64,000 nucleotides of DNA from Magnimaribacter mokuoloeensis (GTDB lineage Bacteria; Pseudomonadota; Gammaproteobacteria; Magnimaribacterales; Magnimaribacteraceae). Of this stretch, positions 43,199-50,642 are shown piece after piece. Position 1 is the stretch's first letter, and each line of letters begins with the position of its first letter. A model generated the notes under the pieces. It did not search any database, was not told the DNA's origin, and saw only the letters and a list, made by a program, of their open reading frames with translations. The DNA is taken from contig CP151794.1 in the NCBI GenBank assembly GCA_041860225.1, forward strand, positions 124,001-188,000. Reading direction: 5' to 3'. A program made the translations under genes and the position numbers.

Positions 43199-44151
43199 TG
43201 GATCCCATTGAAGAACTTAAAAAAAAGAAGATATTACTTTTATCTGGTGGATGGTCTGCAGAGAGGGAAGTCTCAATAAGATCGGGTACAGCAGTTTCTG
43301 CAGCTTTAGACAGACTGTCTCTTGGTTACACTCACATAGATTTGAGTTCTGAGCAAGATGCTAAAAACTTATCAGAAGAATACGATCTTGCTTTCATTGC
43401 CTTGCATGGAAGAGGAGGAGAAGATGGATTCATTCAGGAAATTCTTGAGTCAAAAGATATTAACTATACGGGGAGCAACTCAGGTTCTTGTAAAACTTCT
43501 CTTAATAAGATTGAAGCTAAAAAAATATGGAGAGAGTTATTACTACCTACCCCAGACTTTGTTGAGATAATTAACGTAGGTGATCCGGAGATGAAATTAA
43601 CACCTCATTTATCTGGAGAAGGAGATATCACTGCTCTGGATAAAACTTTTGTTGTTAAGCCTGCAAACGAAGGTTCAAGCTTCGGCATATCAATAGTAAG
43701 GCCTGGTATGGGAAGTCTCGAGAACTCTATGCTCCAAGCTTCGAAATTTGATTCATCTATTTTAGTAGAAGCATTTGTCGAAGGTAGGGAGTTAACAGTG
43801 TCTATTTTGGGAGATGAAGTTTTTCACCCCATTCATATAAAACCCTCTGGAGATTTTTATGATTTTGAATCTAAATATGCTGATCAAGGCACTCAATACA
43901 TAAAAGCAGATATTGAAGGTTCAAAGCTTGAAGAAATCAAAGACTTTGCTTGGCATGCATTTTCTTCCCTTGGCTGCAATCATTGGGGGAGAGTCGATTT
44001 TATAGAAGACCAGGAGGGAAATTTTCAAATAATAGAAGTGAATACAGTGCCTGGACTTACAGAGACGAGCCTTTTTCCTAAAGCTGCTTCATATGCAGGC
44101 CTTTCATTTGATGATGTGATTGTCAAAGTCCTTCATTTATCTTGCAAATAA
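43198..44151 (+). CDS. ddl: D-alanine--D-alanine ligase
   Basis: 317-residue ATP-grasp ligase. Motifs: KILLLSGGWSAEREVSIRSG, ALHGRGGEDGFIQEIL, YTGSNSGSCKTSLNK, VVKPANEGSSFGISIV and the metal-binding IEVNTVPGLTETSLFPKAA. It ends the cluster, where ftsQ, ftsA, ftsZ and lpxC would normally follow. The next operon's promoter (TTGCAA) lies inside its last codons. Confidence 0.96.
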   Translation: MDPIEELKKKKILLLSGGWSAEREVSIRSGTAVSAALDRLSLGYTHIDLSSEQDAKNLSEEYDLAFIALHGRGGEDGFIQEILESKDINYTGSNSGSCKTSLNKIEAKKIWRELLLPTPDFVEIINVGDPEMKLTPHLSGEGDITALDKTFVVKPANEGSSFGISIVRPGMGSLENSMLQASKFDSSILVEAFVEGRELTVSILGDEVFHPIHIKPSGDFYDFESKYADQGTQYIKADIEGSKLEEIKDFAWHAFSSLGCNHWGRVDFIEDQEGNFQIIEVNTVPGLTETSLFPKAASYAGLSFDDVIVKVLHLSCK

Positions 44152-44170
44152 CAGCACTTGTAAATAAAAT
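44142..44170 (+). promoter_or_regulatory. rpsF-rpsR-rplI promoter
   Basis: TTGCAA (44142-44147), 17-base spacer, TAAAAT (44165-44170), then GCCGACCACC. Both the TAAAAT -10 and the G+C-rich block after it match the rplM promoter at 21344-21372. The -35 lies in the 3' end of ddl, so the ribosomal operon separates itself from the dcw cluster without an intervening terminator that I can see. Confidence 0.6.
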
Positions 44171-44182
44171 GCCGACCACCTT

Positions 44183-44206
44183 GCTCTACATGCATTGTAT
44201 GAGAGC
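44183..44206 (+). promoter_or_regulatory. leader hairpin before rpsF (possible S6:S18 autoregulatory site)
   Basis: GCTCT-A-CAT (44183-44191), loop GCATTGT, ATG-AGAGC (44199-44206): an 8-bp stem with one bulged A, about 20 bases before rpsF and just after a CCG-containing segment (44172-44174). Many bacteria carry an S6:S18-binding leader with a conserved CCG. Only position and stem are seen; the match to that motif is tentative. Confidence 0.35.
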
Positions 44207-44226
44207 TATTAACCAAGAGGAAAAAA

Positions 44227-44709
44227 ATGAGAAACTACGAAATTGTATTTTTAGTCCATCCTGATCAGTCTGACCAGACTTCATCAATAATTTCTAAATT
44301 AGAGAAATCTGTTAACGACTCAGGTGGCAACGTCCATAGATCAGAAAATATAGGAAATAGAAAACTAGCTTATCCTATTCAAGATCAGTTTAAGGCAAGT
44401 TATGGCTTGTTAAATATTGAGTGCAATCAAGAGACCATTGATGAAATAAAAAACTCTTTTAAGTTCAATGATTCAATCATTAGAAATTTAATCTTGAGCG
44501 TAAATAAAGTTCATAAAGATACGTCTGCACTTCTTACTCAAACTAAAGAAGATAACGAAAAAGACACTTACCAGGAAGCTAGAGAAGCGGCCAATAAAGC
44601 TGTAGAACAAGAAGCTCAAGCTGTCTCTAAAGAAACTACTTCAGCTGAAGAAACTAAGTCTGAAGAAACTAAAGAGTCGCAAGAAGAAGTTAAAGAGGAG
44701 AATGAATAA
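44227..44709 (+). CDS. rpsF: 30S ribosomal protein bS6 with acidic C-terminal tail
   Basis: 160-residue bS6. The fold is clear in the first 100 residues: MRNYEIVFLVHPDQSDQ, ENIGNRKLAYPIQDQFKASYGLLNIEC and FKFNDSIIRNLIL. The last 55-60 residues form a Glu/Lys/Ala-rich low-complexity tail (for example EETKSEETKESQEEVKEENE). E. coli S6 also ends in Glu residues added by RimK, but this encoded tail is longer. bS6 pairs with bS18 on the platform. Its stop overlaps the rpsR start by one base. Confidence 0.95.
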   Translation: MRNYEIVFLVHPDQSDQTSSIISKLEKSVNDSGGNVHRSENIGNRKLAYPIQDQFKASYGLLNIECNQETIDEIKNSFKFNDSIIRNLILSVNKVHKDTSALLTQTKEDNEKDTYQEAREAANKAVEQEAQAVSKETTSAEETKSEETKESQEEVKEENE

Positions 44710-44972
44710 TGGCTAAAAAACAGAAGAAGAATTTCAAAAGAAAGAGCGATTTCGATAATAGACCAAAGTATTGTAAGTTCACTTCCTTGGGTATTGAAGA
44801 GGTAGACTTTAAGGATATTAAACTTTTAAAAGAATATATAACCGAAACAGGTAAGATAATTCCTGCTCGGATGACAGGCACTTCAGCAAAATATCAAAGA
44901 CAACTTAATAAAGCTGTTAAAAGGGCACGACATCTTGCATTGTTACCTTATACTGATTCACACTACAATTAA
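44709..44972 (+). CDS. rpsR: 30S ribosomal protein bS18
   Basis: 87-residue bS18: basic N terminus AKKQKKNFKRKSDFDNRPKYC, then the conserved DIKLLKEYITETGKIIPARMTGTSAKYQRQLNKAVKRARHLALLPY core. It binds bS6 and 16S rRNA on the platform. Operon order rpsF-rpsR-rplI is as in E. coli except that priB is absent. rplI begins 3 bases after its stop. Confidence 0.97.
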   Translation: MAKKQKKNFKRKSDFDNRPKYCKFTSLGIEEVDFKDIKLLKEYITETGKIIPARMTGTSAKYQRQLNKAVKRARHLALLPYTDSHYN

Positions 44973-44975
44973 GCA

Positions 44976-45431
44976 ATGGAACTAATATTATTAGAAAAAG
45001 TAGCCCAATTGGGTGATCCTGGCGATCTTGTAAACGTCAAAGCTGGTTACGGAAGAAATTTCTTAATACCTACAGGCAAAGCTGTCAGAGCTGATGAAGA
45101 AAACAAGGCAGAATATGAGAAAAGAAAAGAGGCTCTTCTCTCTGCGGAGGCTGATAGAAAAGATTCTGCTCAACAACAAGCAGAAAAAATGCAATCTTTA
45201 TCATTAACAATTTCAGCTCAAGTCTCTGATGAAGGAACTTTATATGGCTCTATAGGTACTAGAGAGATAGCCGATGCGCTATCTGAAAAGGGTTATGAAA
45301 CTGAAAAAAGTTCAGTTAGATTACCTGAAGGAGTACTTAAAGAAGTTGGAGAATACTCTATTGATATAGAATTACATCCTGAAGTAATTGTCACAGTCTC
45401 ATTACAAATCATAGCTTCACAAGAAACTTAA
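44976..45431 (+). CDS. rplI: 50S ribosomal protein bL9
   Basis: 151-residue bL9 (E. coli 149). N-terminal domain MELILLEKVAQLGDPGDLVNVKAGYGRNFLIPTGKAV is diagnostic; a long connecting helix rich in Glu/Lys/Ala follows and a C-terminal domain with LYGSIGTREIADAL. It sits at the base of the L1 stalk. A 62-base gap with only a weak 5-bp hairpin separates it from dnaB. Confidence 0.97.
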   Translation: MELILLEKVAQLGDPGDLVNVKAGYGRNFLIPTGKAVRADEENKAEYEKRKEALLSAEADRKDSAQQQAEKMQSLSLTISAQVSDEGTLYGSIGTREIADALSEKGYETEKSSVRLPEGVLKEVGEYSIDIELHPEVIVTVSLQIIASQET

Positions 45432-45493
45432 AAAGTTACTTGTTTTAAATCTCTTCCAGTGGGAGAATCAATGTCTTTCCTAAAAAATAGGTC

Positions 45494-46900
45494 ATGGCGT
45501 TAGAAAACTTATCAAATCGAGAATTACCTTACTCAACTGAAGCTGAGAAAGCCGTATTAGGCGGCATTATGCTTAAAAATGAAACATGGGATATTGTTTC
45601 AGATCTTGTTAAAGAGGATGATTTCCATAAAGAAGAACATAAACTAATTTATCGAACAATTCATGACCTTCAAGATGCTGGAAAGCCAGTTGATGTGATA
45701 ACTGTTCAAGAAGCTATTGAAGGAAATGGCGATTTGCCTAAATTAATCAATTCTGGTGGAAAAGACTACCTCGCCCTATTGGCTAGAGAAACACCGAGTG
45801 TAGCCAATATCCAAAGTTATGCAGACATTATCAAACAAAGATCAAATTTAAGGCGTCTCATAATTGCAGCAGATAATATTTCTAAAGTTGCAAAAGAATC
45901 TGATGCTTCTGGAAGTGATCGGATAATAGATGAGGCAGAGGAAAAGATTCTCAGCCTTAGGGATGATTTAAACAGATCCGCCGGTCCCAAAGAGGTAAAA
46001 GAACTGCTGGGACAAGTTTATACTGAAATACAAGAGTCCTCAGAGAGCGGGAGCTCCTTGGTCGGTGTGAGCACAGGCTTTACTGAAATAGATGAAGTAA
46101 CTCTTGGCTTCCAAAAATCTGATTTAATTATTATTGCCGGTAGACCCTCAATGGGAAAAACGGCTTTTGCCTTCAATATCGCAGAAAACGTAGCTCGTCA
46201 GACAGATCAAACCGTATTGCTGTTTAGTATGGAAATGTCTTCCGAACAAGTCGTAAGGCGCTTTATCTCAAGCATATCAAATATTGATCTTCAAAGATTA
46301 ATGAGAGGGCAACTAGAAGAGAATGATTGGGAAGGTATAGACAAGGCTTTATCGGTATTGAGTCAAAAGAGCATTTTACTAGATGACACTCCTGCACTAT
46401 CTCCTTCAGAGATAAGAGCAAGAGCTAGGCGGGTTAAAAGAGAGAACAACGATCTTGCCATGATAGTCATAGATTACCTACAACTTATGCAAGTTCCTGG
46501 TAGAGGCGATAATAGAGTAGCAGAAATTAGTGAAATCAGTAGATCATTAAAAGCTTTGGCAAAAGAGTTAAATGTGCCAGTAATAGCTTTATCTCAGCTA
46601 AATAGGGCAGTGGAGACTAGGCCTAACAAGAGACCGATATTGGCAGATTTAAGAGATTCAGGAGCTATTGAACAAGATGCTGATGTCATTGCTTTTTTGT
46701 ACAGACATTCTTATTACGATCCCACAGACCTTGAAAGTAAAGGTAAGGCAGAGGTTAATATAGCTAAACAAAGAAATGGTCCAACAAAAGCAGTTCCAGT
46801 CGCTTTCGTAGAGAATACTGCAACATTTCAGAATCTGGCAAATACAGATAGATTTCCGCCTCCATTTTATGAAGAAAATGAAGATCCTTTTCCTTCATAA
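45494..46900 (+). CDS. dnaB: replicative DNA helicase DnaB
   Basis: 468-residue hexameric helicase (E. coli 471). N-terminal primase-interacting domain begins LPYSTEAEKAVLGGIML; the RecA-like domain has Walker A AGRPSMGKTAFA, Walker B MIVIDYLQLM, SQLNRAVETRPNKRP and DLRDSGAIEQDADVI. No intein is present. rplI-dnaB adjacency is conserved in gammaproteobacteria; the alr gene that often follows is absent. Confidence 0.98.
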   Translation: MALENLSNRELPYSTEAEKAVLGGIMLKNETWDIVSDLVKEDDFHKEEHKLIYRTIHDLQDAGKPVDVITVQEAIEGNGDLPKLINSGGKDYLALLARETPSVANIQSYADIIKQRSNLRRLIIAADNISKVAKESDASGSDRIIDEAEEKILSLRDDLNRSAGPKEVKELLGQVYTEIQESSESGSSLVGVSTGFTEIDEVTLGFQKSDLIIIAGRPSMGKTAFAFNIAENVARQTDQTVLLFSMEMSSEQVVRRFISSISNIDLQRLMRGQLEENDWEGIDKALSVLSQKSILLDDTPALSPSEIRARARRVKRENNDLAMIVIDYLQLMQVPGRGDNRVAEISEISRSLKALAKELNVPVIALSQLNRAVETRPNKRPILADLRDSGAIEQDADVIAFLYRHSYYDPTDLESKGKAEVNIAKQRNGPTKAVPVAFVENTATFQNLANTDRFPPPFYEENEDPFPS

Positions 46901-46962
46901 ACATTCAATCTTTTTGGCACAAATATGACTTATGTTGTTATGTCCTAAAATATCCATATTTG

Positions 46963-46968
46963 TATAAT
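46963..46968 (+). promoter_or_regulatory. -10 hexamer upstream of the di-iron protein gene
   Basis: A perfect TATAAT 27 bases before the start of the ferritin-like gene, in the 94-base gap after dnaB. No convincing -35 is seen at 16-18 bases (ATGTCC at 17). A dedicated promoter would separate this gene from the dnaB operon. Confidence 0.35.
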
Positions 46969-46994
46969 TGTAAGTTAATATAGCTAACGATCTT

Positions 46995-48071
46995 ATGAAA
47001 ATAGAATATACCAAAGAAACACCTAGAAAGATTAGAGATTACAATCAAGAAGAGATTGTTCTAAATTCTGAAGCAGTTGAAGATATAGCTGAAATATTTA
47101 AAACTCCCTTAACTGGTACATATAACTGGGACTATTCTGTACAAGACAATAGGATTGCTAAATTGTACGAGTTAGGAAAAAAACTCAATTGGAATGTTTC
47201 AATGGATATTGATTGGGATAGGCCTGTGGTCGTTTCTGATGAAGTACCACCTATGTTTTGGGATGAGTATCCTCCGTATAAAAAGCTAACTCTTGAAGAG
47301 AAGAGAGAGTTCTTACGTCATAGAGGGGCTAGCCAATTCAGTCAATTTTTACATGGAGAACAAGGGGCACTGCTTGTAGCATCGCAACTTGTTTCTTGTG
47401 CACCTACATATCAAGCTAAGTTATATGCTGCTTCTCAGACATTTGACGAGGCAAGACATGTCGAGGCTTTTACCAAATATATACAAAATAGATCCAAACT
47501 AATGTACCCAGTTGGAGCAGGATTAAAAAGTTTATTAGACAAAATACTTACCGATGAAAGATGGGATCTTAAGCTAATAGGCATGCAGATAATCATTGAA
47601 GGCCTCGCATTAGCAGCGTTTAATACCGCAAAAGCTGTTACACCTGATCCTGTATTGAGAGATATTCTGCATCTTATAATTAGAGATGAAGCGAGGCATG
47701 TAACCTTTGGTGTCAACTATTTAGAAGATTTTATTGAAAATCTTACTGATGAAGAGAGAGAAGATAGGGCAATGTTTGCCTATGAAGCTTGTGTTATTAG
47801 TAAAGAAAGACTCTTTCCAACTGATGTATTTAGGAGGTTTGGATGGAATGAAGATGAAGCAAGAGAATTCTCAAATAAAGCAGGCTTTGCAACGGAGTTT
47901 CAACGTCTTTTATTTTCAAGAGTAGTTCCAAATCTGTCACGTATCGGTCTACTTACAGATAAAGTTAGGCCACTATATGATCAGTTGGGCGTATTGGAGT
48001 TTGAATCCCATTCTTCTGATGGAGATATCACCTGGGCTGATCTAGAAAAACCCCTTGACCTTTCAGCCTAA
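46995..48071 (+). CDS. ferritin-like di-iron carboxylate protein of unknown substrate
   Basis: 358-residue helical protein with a complete di-iron ligand set: Glu122 (LHGEQGA), Glu152 and His155 (FDEARHVEAF), Glu202 (IIIEGLAL), Glu232 and His235 (RDEARHVTFG). The two E-x-x-H motifs in a helical bundle place it in the ferritin-like oxygenase group (R2-like or AurF-like). Members activate O2 for hydroxylation, N-oxygenation, desaturation or radical generation; none of these can be chosen from the sequence. No partner ferredoxin or reductase is adjacent: dnaB is upstream and pyrG downstream, each with roughly 94 bases of gap. I do not recognise a specific gene name. Confidence 0.8.
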   Translation: MKIEYTKETPRKIRDYNQEEIVLNSEAVEDIAEIFKTPLTGTYNWDYSVQDNRIAKLYELGKKLNWNVSMDIDWDRPVVVSDEVPPMFWDEYPPYKKLTLEEKREFLRHRGASQFSQFLHGEQGALLVASQLVSCAPTYQAKLYAASQTFDEARHVEAFTKYIQNRSKLMYPVGAGLKSLLDKILTDERWDLKLIGMQIIIEGLALAAFNTAKAVTPDPVLRDILHLIIRDEARHVTFGVNYLEDFIENLTDEEREDRAMFAYEACVISKERLFPTDVFRRFGWNEDEAREFSNKAGFATEFQRLLFSRVVPNLSRIGLLTDKVRPLYDQLGVLEFESHSSDGDITWADLEKPLDLSA

Positions 48072-48165
48072 ATTTATAATTAAGTTGTTCACCTAGCAGG
48101 TTTTTGTTAACCTGTAATCCCATCGTGGAGAAGATATTTTATAGACTACTTCTCATGATCTATTG

Positions 48166-49812
48166 ATGGGAAATAAACATACAAGATTTATATTTGTTAC
48201 TGGAGGGGTTGTTTCTTCTTTGGGTAAGGGGATTGCTTCAGCCTCTTTAGGTGCACTTATAGAAAGTAGAGGCTTAACCGTCACTATTCTAAAACTTGAT
48301 CCATATATTAACCTTGATCCCGGAACCATGAGCCCTTTTCAACATGGGGAGGTATTTGTTACAGAAGACGGCTCAGAGACTGACCTTGACTTAGGTCACT
48401 ACGAAAGGTTTCTTAATTCTAAGATGTCAAAATCCAATAACTTTACTACCGGCCAAGTTTATGAGGAGGTTCTTAGAAAAGAAAGAAAAGGAGACTATTT
48501 AGGTGGCACAGTTCAAGTTATACCCCACATAACTGATGAGATTAAAAACCGCATAATTAAAGGAGCAGGGAACTCGGACTTAGCAATAGTAGAAATCGGT
48601 GGAACAGTTGGGGATATAGAATCTCAACCCTTTCTTGAGGCGATTAGACAAATGAAGATAGATCTACAATCGCACCAAACATTGTTTATGCATTTAACCT
48701 TACTACCCTTTCTTAAATCAGCTGGAGAAACAAAAACAAAACCTACCCAGAGATCTGTAAAAGAAATGCTGTCCCATGGTCTTCAGCCAGATCTATTAAT
48801 TTGTCGATCAGACGAACCAATGGAATCAGAAGAGAGGAAGAAAATAGCTTTATTTACTAACGTACAGGAGAACTCAGTAATCTCAATGCCCGATGTAGAT
48901 TCAATTTACAAAATTCCTATTGAGCTTAATCATCAAAATGTAGATGAAATTGTTTTAGAAAAACTAAAACTTAATTCTAAAAGAAAACCTAACCTAAGTG
49001 ATTGGAAGAAAGTTATTAAAGAAGATCTTGAACCAAAAGAGTCTGTAAAGGTATCTATGGTAGGAAAATATACTGAGCTAGCAGATGCCTATAAGTCCCT
49101 CAATGAAGCTTTAAAGCATGGAGGATTCAAAAATAATCTAAAAGTTGATATTGATTATGTTGATTCCGAGAAATTGAATTCAAAAAATGTGCACAGCATG
49201 TTAAAAAATTCAGACGCTATATTGGTTCCTGGTGGTTTTGGAGAAAGAGGTATTGAAGGGATGATTAGTGCTGTAAAGTATGCTCGAACTAAATCAGTTC
49301 CTTACCTAGGCATTTGTTTGGGTATGCAAATTGCAGTTATAGAATTTGCTAGGAATGTAGCTAAGTTAAAATTAGCAAATAGTACCGAATTCGATGATAA
49401 GACAAAATATCCCGTTGTTGGTCTTATAAGTGAATGGTTGGATTTAGAGGGATCTATAGAAAAACGAGATTCTAATTCTGACTTAGGAGGCACCATGAGA
49501 TTGGGTTCACAAGAATGCATTTTAGACAAAAATTCTCTAACAAGTAAACTTTATAAAAAAGTGAAAATTAAGGAAAGGCACCGCCATAGATATGAAGTTA
49601 ATAACAATCTGATTCACAAATTAACATCGAATGGATTGAAAGTTGTGGGGAAATCAAAAGATAAAATGTTAGTCGAGGTAGTTGAATTATATGATCATCC
49701 TTGGTTCGTAGGTTGTCAATTTCATCCAGAATTTACATCTGATCCCAGGAAAGGACATCCTCTATTTACTGGTTTTATAAAAGCAGCTAAAAAGAATAAA
49801 AACAAAAAATGA
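48166..49812 (+). CDS. pyrG: CTP synthase
   Basis: 548-residue CTP synthase, aminating UTP with glutamine nitrogen. Synthetase domain: FIFVTGGVVSSLGKGIASASLG, KLDPYINLDPGTMSPFQHGEVFVTEDGSETDLDLGHYERF-type signature, GGTVGDIES. Glutaminase domain: GGFGERGIEGM, PYLGICLGMQ with the nucleophile Cys, and CQFHPEFTSDP with the catalytic His and Glu. TTG 48163 precedes ATG 48166; the ATG matches homologues. The kdsA start overlaps the stop (ATGA). No clear Shine-Dalgarno is visible. Confidence 0.98.
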   Translation: MGNKHTRFIFVTGGVVSSLGKGIASASLGALIESRGLTVTILKLDPYINLDPGTMSPFQHGEVFVTEDGSETDLDLGHYERFLNSKMSKSNNFTTGQVYEEVLRKERKGDYLGGTVQVIPHITDEIKNRIIKGAGNSDLAIVEIGGTVGDIESQPFLEAIRQMKIDLQSHQTLFMHLTLLPFLKSAGETKTKPTQRSVKEMLSHGLQPDLLICRSDEPMESEERKKIALFTNVQENSVISMPDVDSIYKIPIELNHQNVDEIVLEKLKLNSKRKPNLSDWKKVIKEDLEPKESVKVSMVGKYTELADAYKSLNEALKHGGFKNNLKVDIDYVDSEKLNSKNVHSMLKNSDAILVPGGFGERGIEGMISAVKYARTKSVPYLGICLGMQIAVIEFARNVAKLKLANSTEFDDKTKYPVVGLISEWLDLEGSIEKRDSNSDLGGTMRLGSQECILDKNSLTSKLYKKVKIKERHRHRYEVNNNLIHKLTSNGLKVVGKSKDKMLVEVVELYDHPWFVGCQFHPEFTSDPRKGHPLFTGFIKAAKKNKNKK

Positions 49813-50633
49813 ATACAATTAAAGTAGATAAACTGGAAATAAATAACGATAAACCATTCGTACTTATTGCAGGACTAAATGTTTTAGAAGATGAGAAAAC
49901 AATTGAATCTGTTATTACTAAATGTATTGAATCTACATCAAAACATAATATTCCTTTTATCTTCAAAGCATCTTATGACAAAGCTAATAGATCCTCAATT
50001 GATTCGTACAGGGGTCCAGGGGCCAAACAAGGTTTAGAAATATTGAGAGAACTCAAGCAGGATTTCGGCGTACCTGTGATCTCGGATATTCATACTCCAC
50101 TTGAAGCTGAACTGGCTTCTGATGTTTTAGATATTATTCAAATACCTGCTTTTTTAAGCCGACAAACTGACTTGATAGAGGCTGCTTGTCAAACTTCTCT
50201 TCCTTTAAACATCAAGAAAGGACAATTTCTAGCCCCATCTGATATGTTAAATATTTTAAAAAAATGCAGCTATTTTAATAATGATAAAGTGATGATCTGT
50301 GAGCGAGGCACATCATTTGGTTACAATAATTTGGTTGTTGATATGTTAGGGGTAAATGAGTTGAAGAAAACTCAACAACCTGTAATTTTTGATGTTACTC
50401 ACTCTTTGCAGAGGCCAGGTGGTTTAGGTGATAAGGCGGATGGCAGAGGATCCAATGTATTAGAATTAGCAAGATCAGGTATGTCTTTAGGGTTGGCAGG
50501 ATTATTTTTAGAAACACATCCTAATCCTGAGAAGGCTTTGTGTGATGGTCCTTGTGCGCTTAAGCTAGATGATCTCGATGATTTTTTATATCAAATCAAA
50601 TCGTTAGACGATTTAATTAAATCCTTTGTATAG
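49809..50633 (+). CDS. kdsA: 3-deoxy-D-manno-octulosonate 8-phosphate synthase
   Basis: 274-residue KdsA that condenses PEP with arabinose-5-phosphate (the KdsD product). Motifs: FIFKASYDKANRSSIDSYRGPG, VPVISDIHTP, QIPAFLSRQTDLIEAACQTSLPLNIKKGQFLAP, CERGTSFGYNNLVVDM and FDVTHSLQRPGG. The start of the protein, FVLIAGLNVLEDE, replaces the common IAGPCVIES-type N terminus with Leu-Asn. Order pyrG-kdsA-eno is as in Pseudomonas. Confidence 0.96.
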   Translation: MNTIKVDKLEINNDKPFVLIAGLNVLEDEKTIESVITKCIESTSKHNIPFIFKASYDKANRSSIDSYRGPGAKQGLEILRELKQDFGVPVISDIHTPLEAELASDVLDIIQIPAFLSRQTDLIEAACQTSLPLNIKKGQFLAPSDMLNILKKCSYFNNDKVMICERGTSFGYNNLVVDMLGVNELKKTQQPVIFDVTHSLQRPGGLGDKADGRGSNVLELARSGMSLGLAGLFLETHPNPEKALCDGPCALKLDDLDDFLYQIKSLDDLIKSFV

Positions 50634-50642
50634 GCAACAGTA

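Noticed and set aside
45432..45493. Possible terminator between rplI and dnaB
   Set aside because: Only a 5-bp stem (CTTCC/GGGAG) with a 3-base loop and no T-tract; read-through from rplI to dnaB is as likely.
48097..48154. Two hairpins before pyrG: CAGGTT/AACCTG (48097-48114) and GAGAAG/CTTCTC (48128-48154)
   Set aside because: Stems are 6 bp, the second has a 15-base loop, neither is followed by a T-run, and nothing resembles a known pyrimidine-responsive leader; chance is a sufficient explanation.
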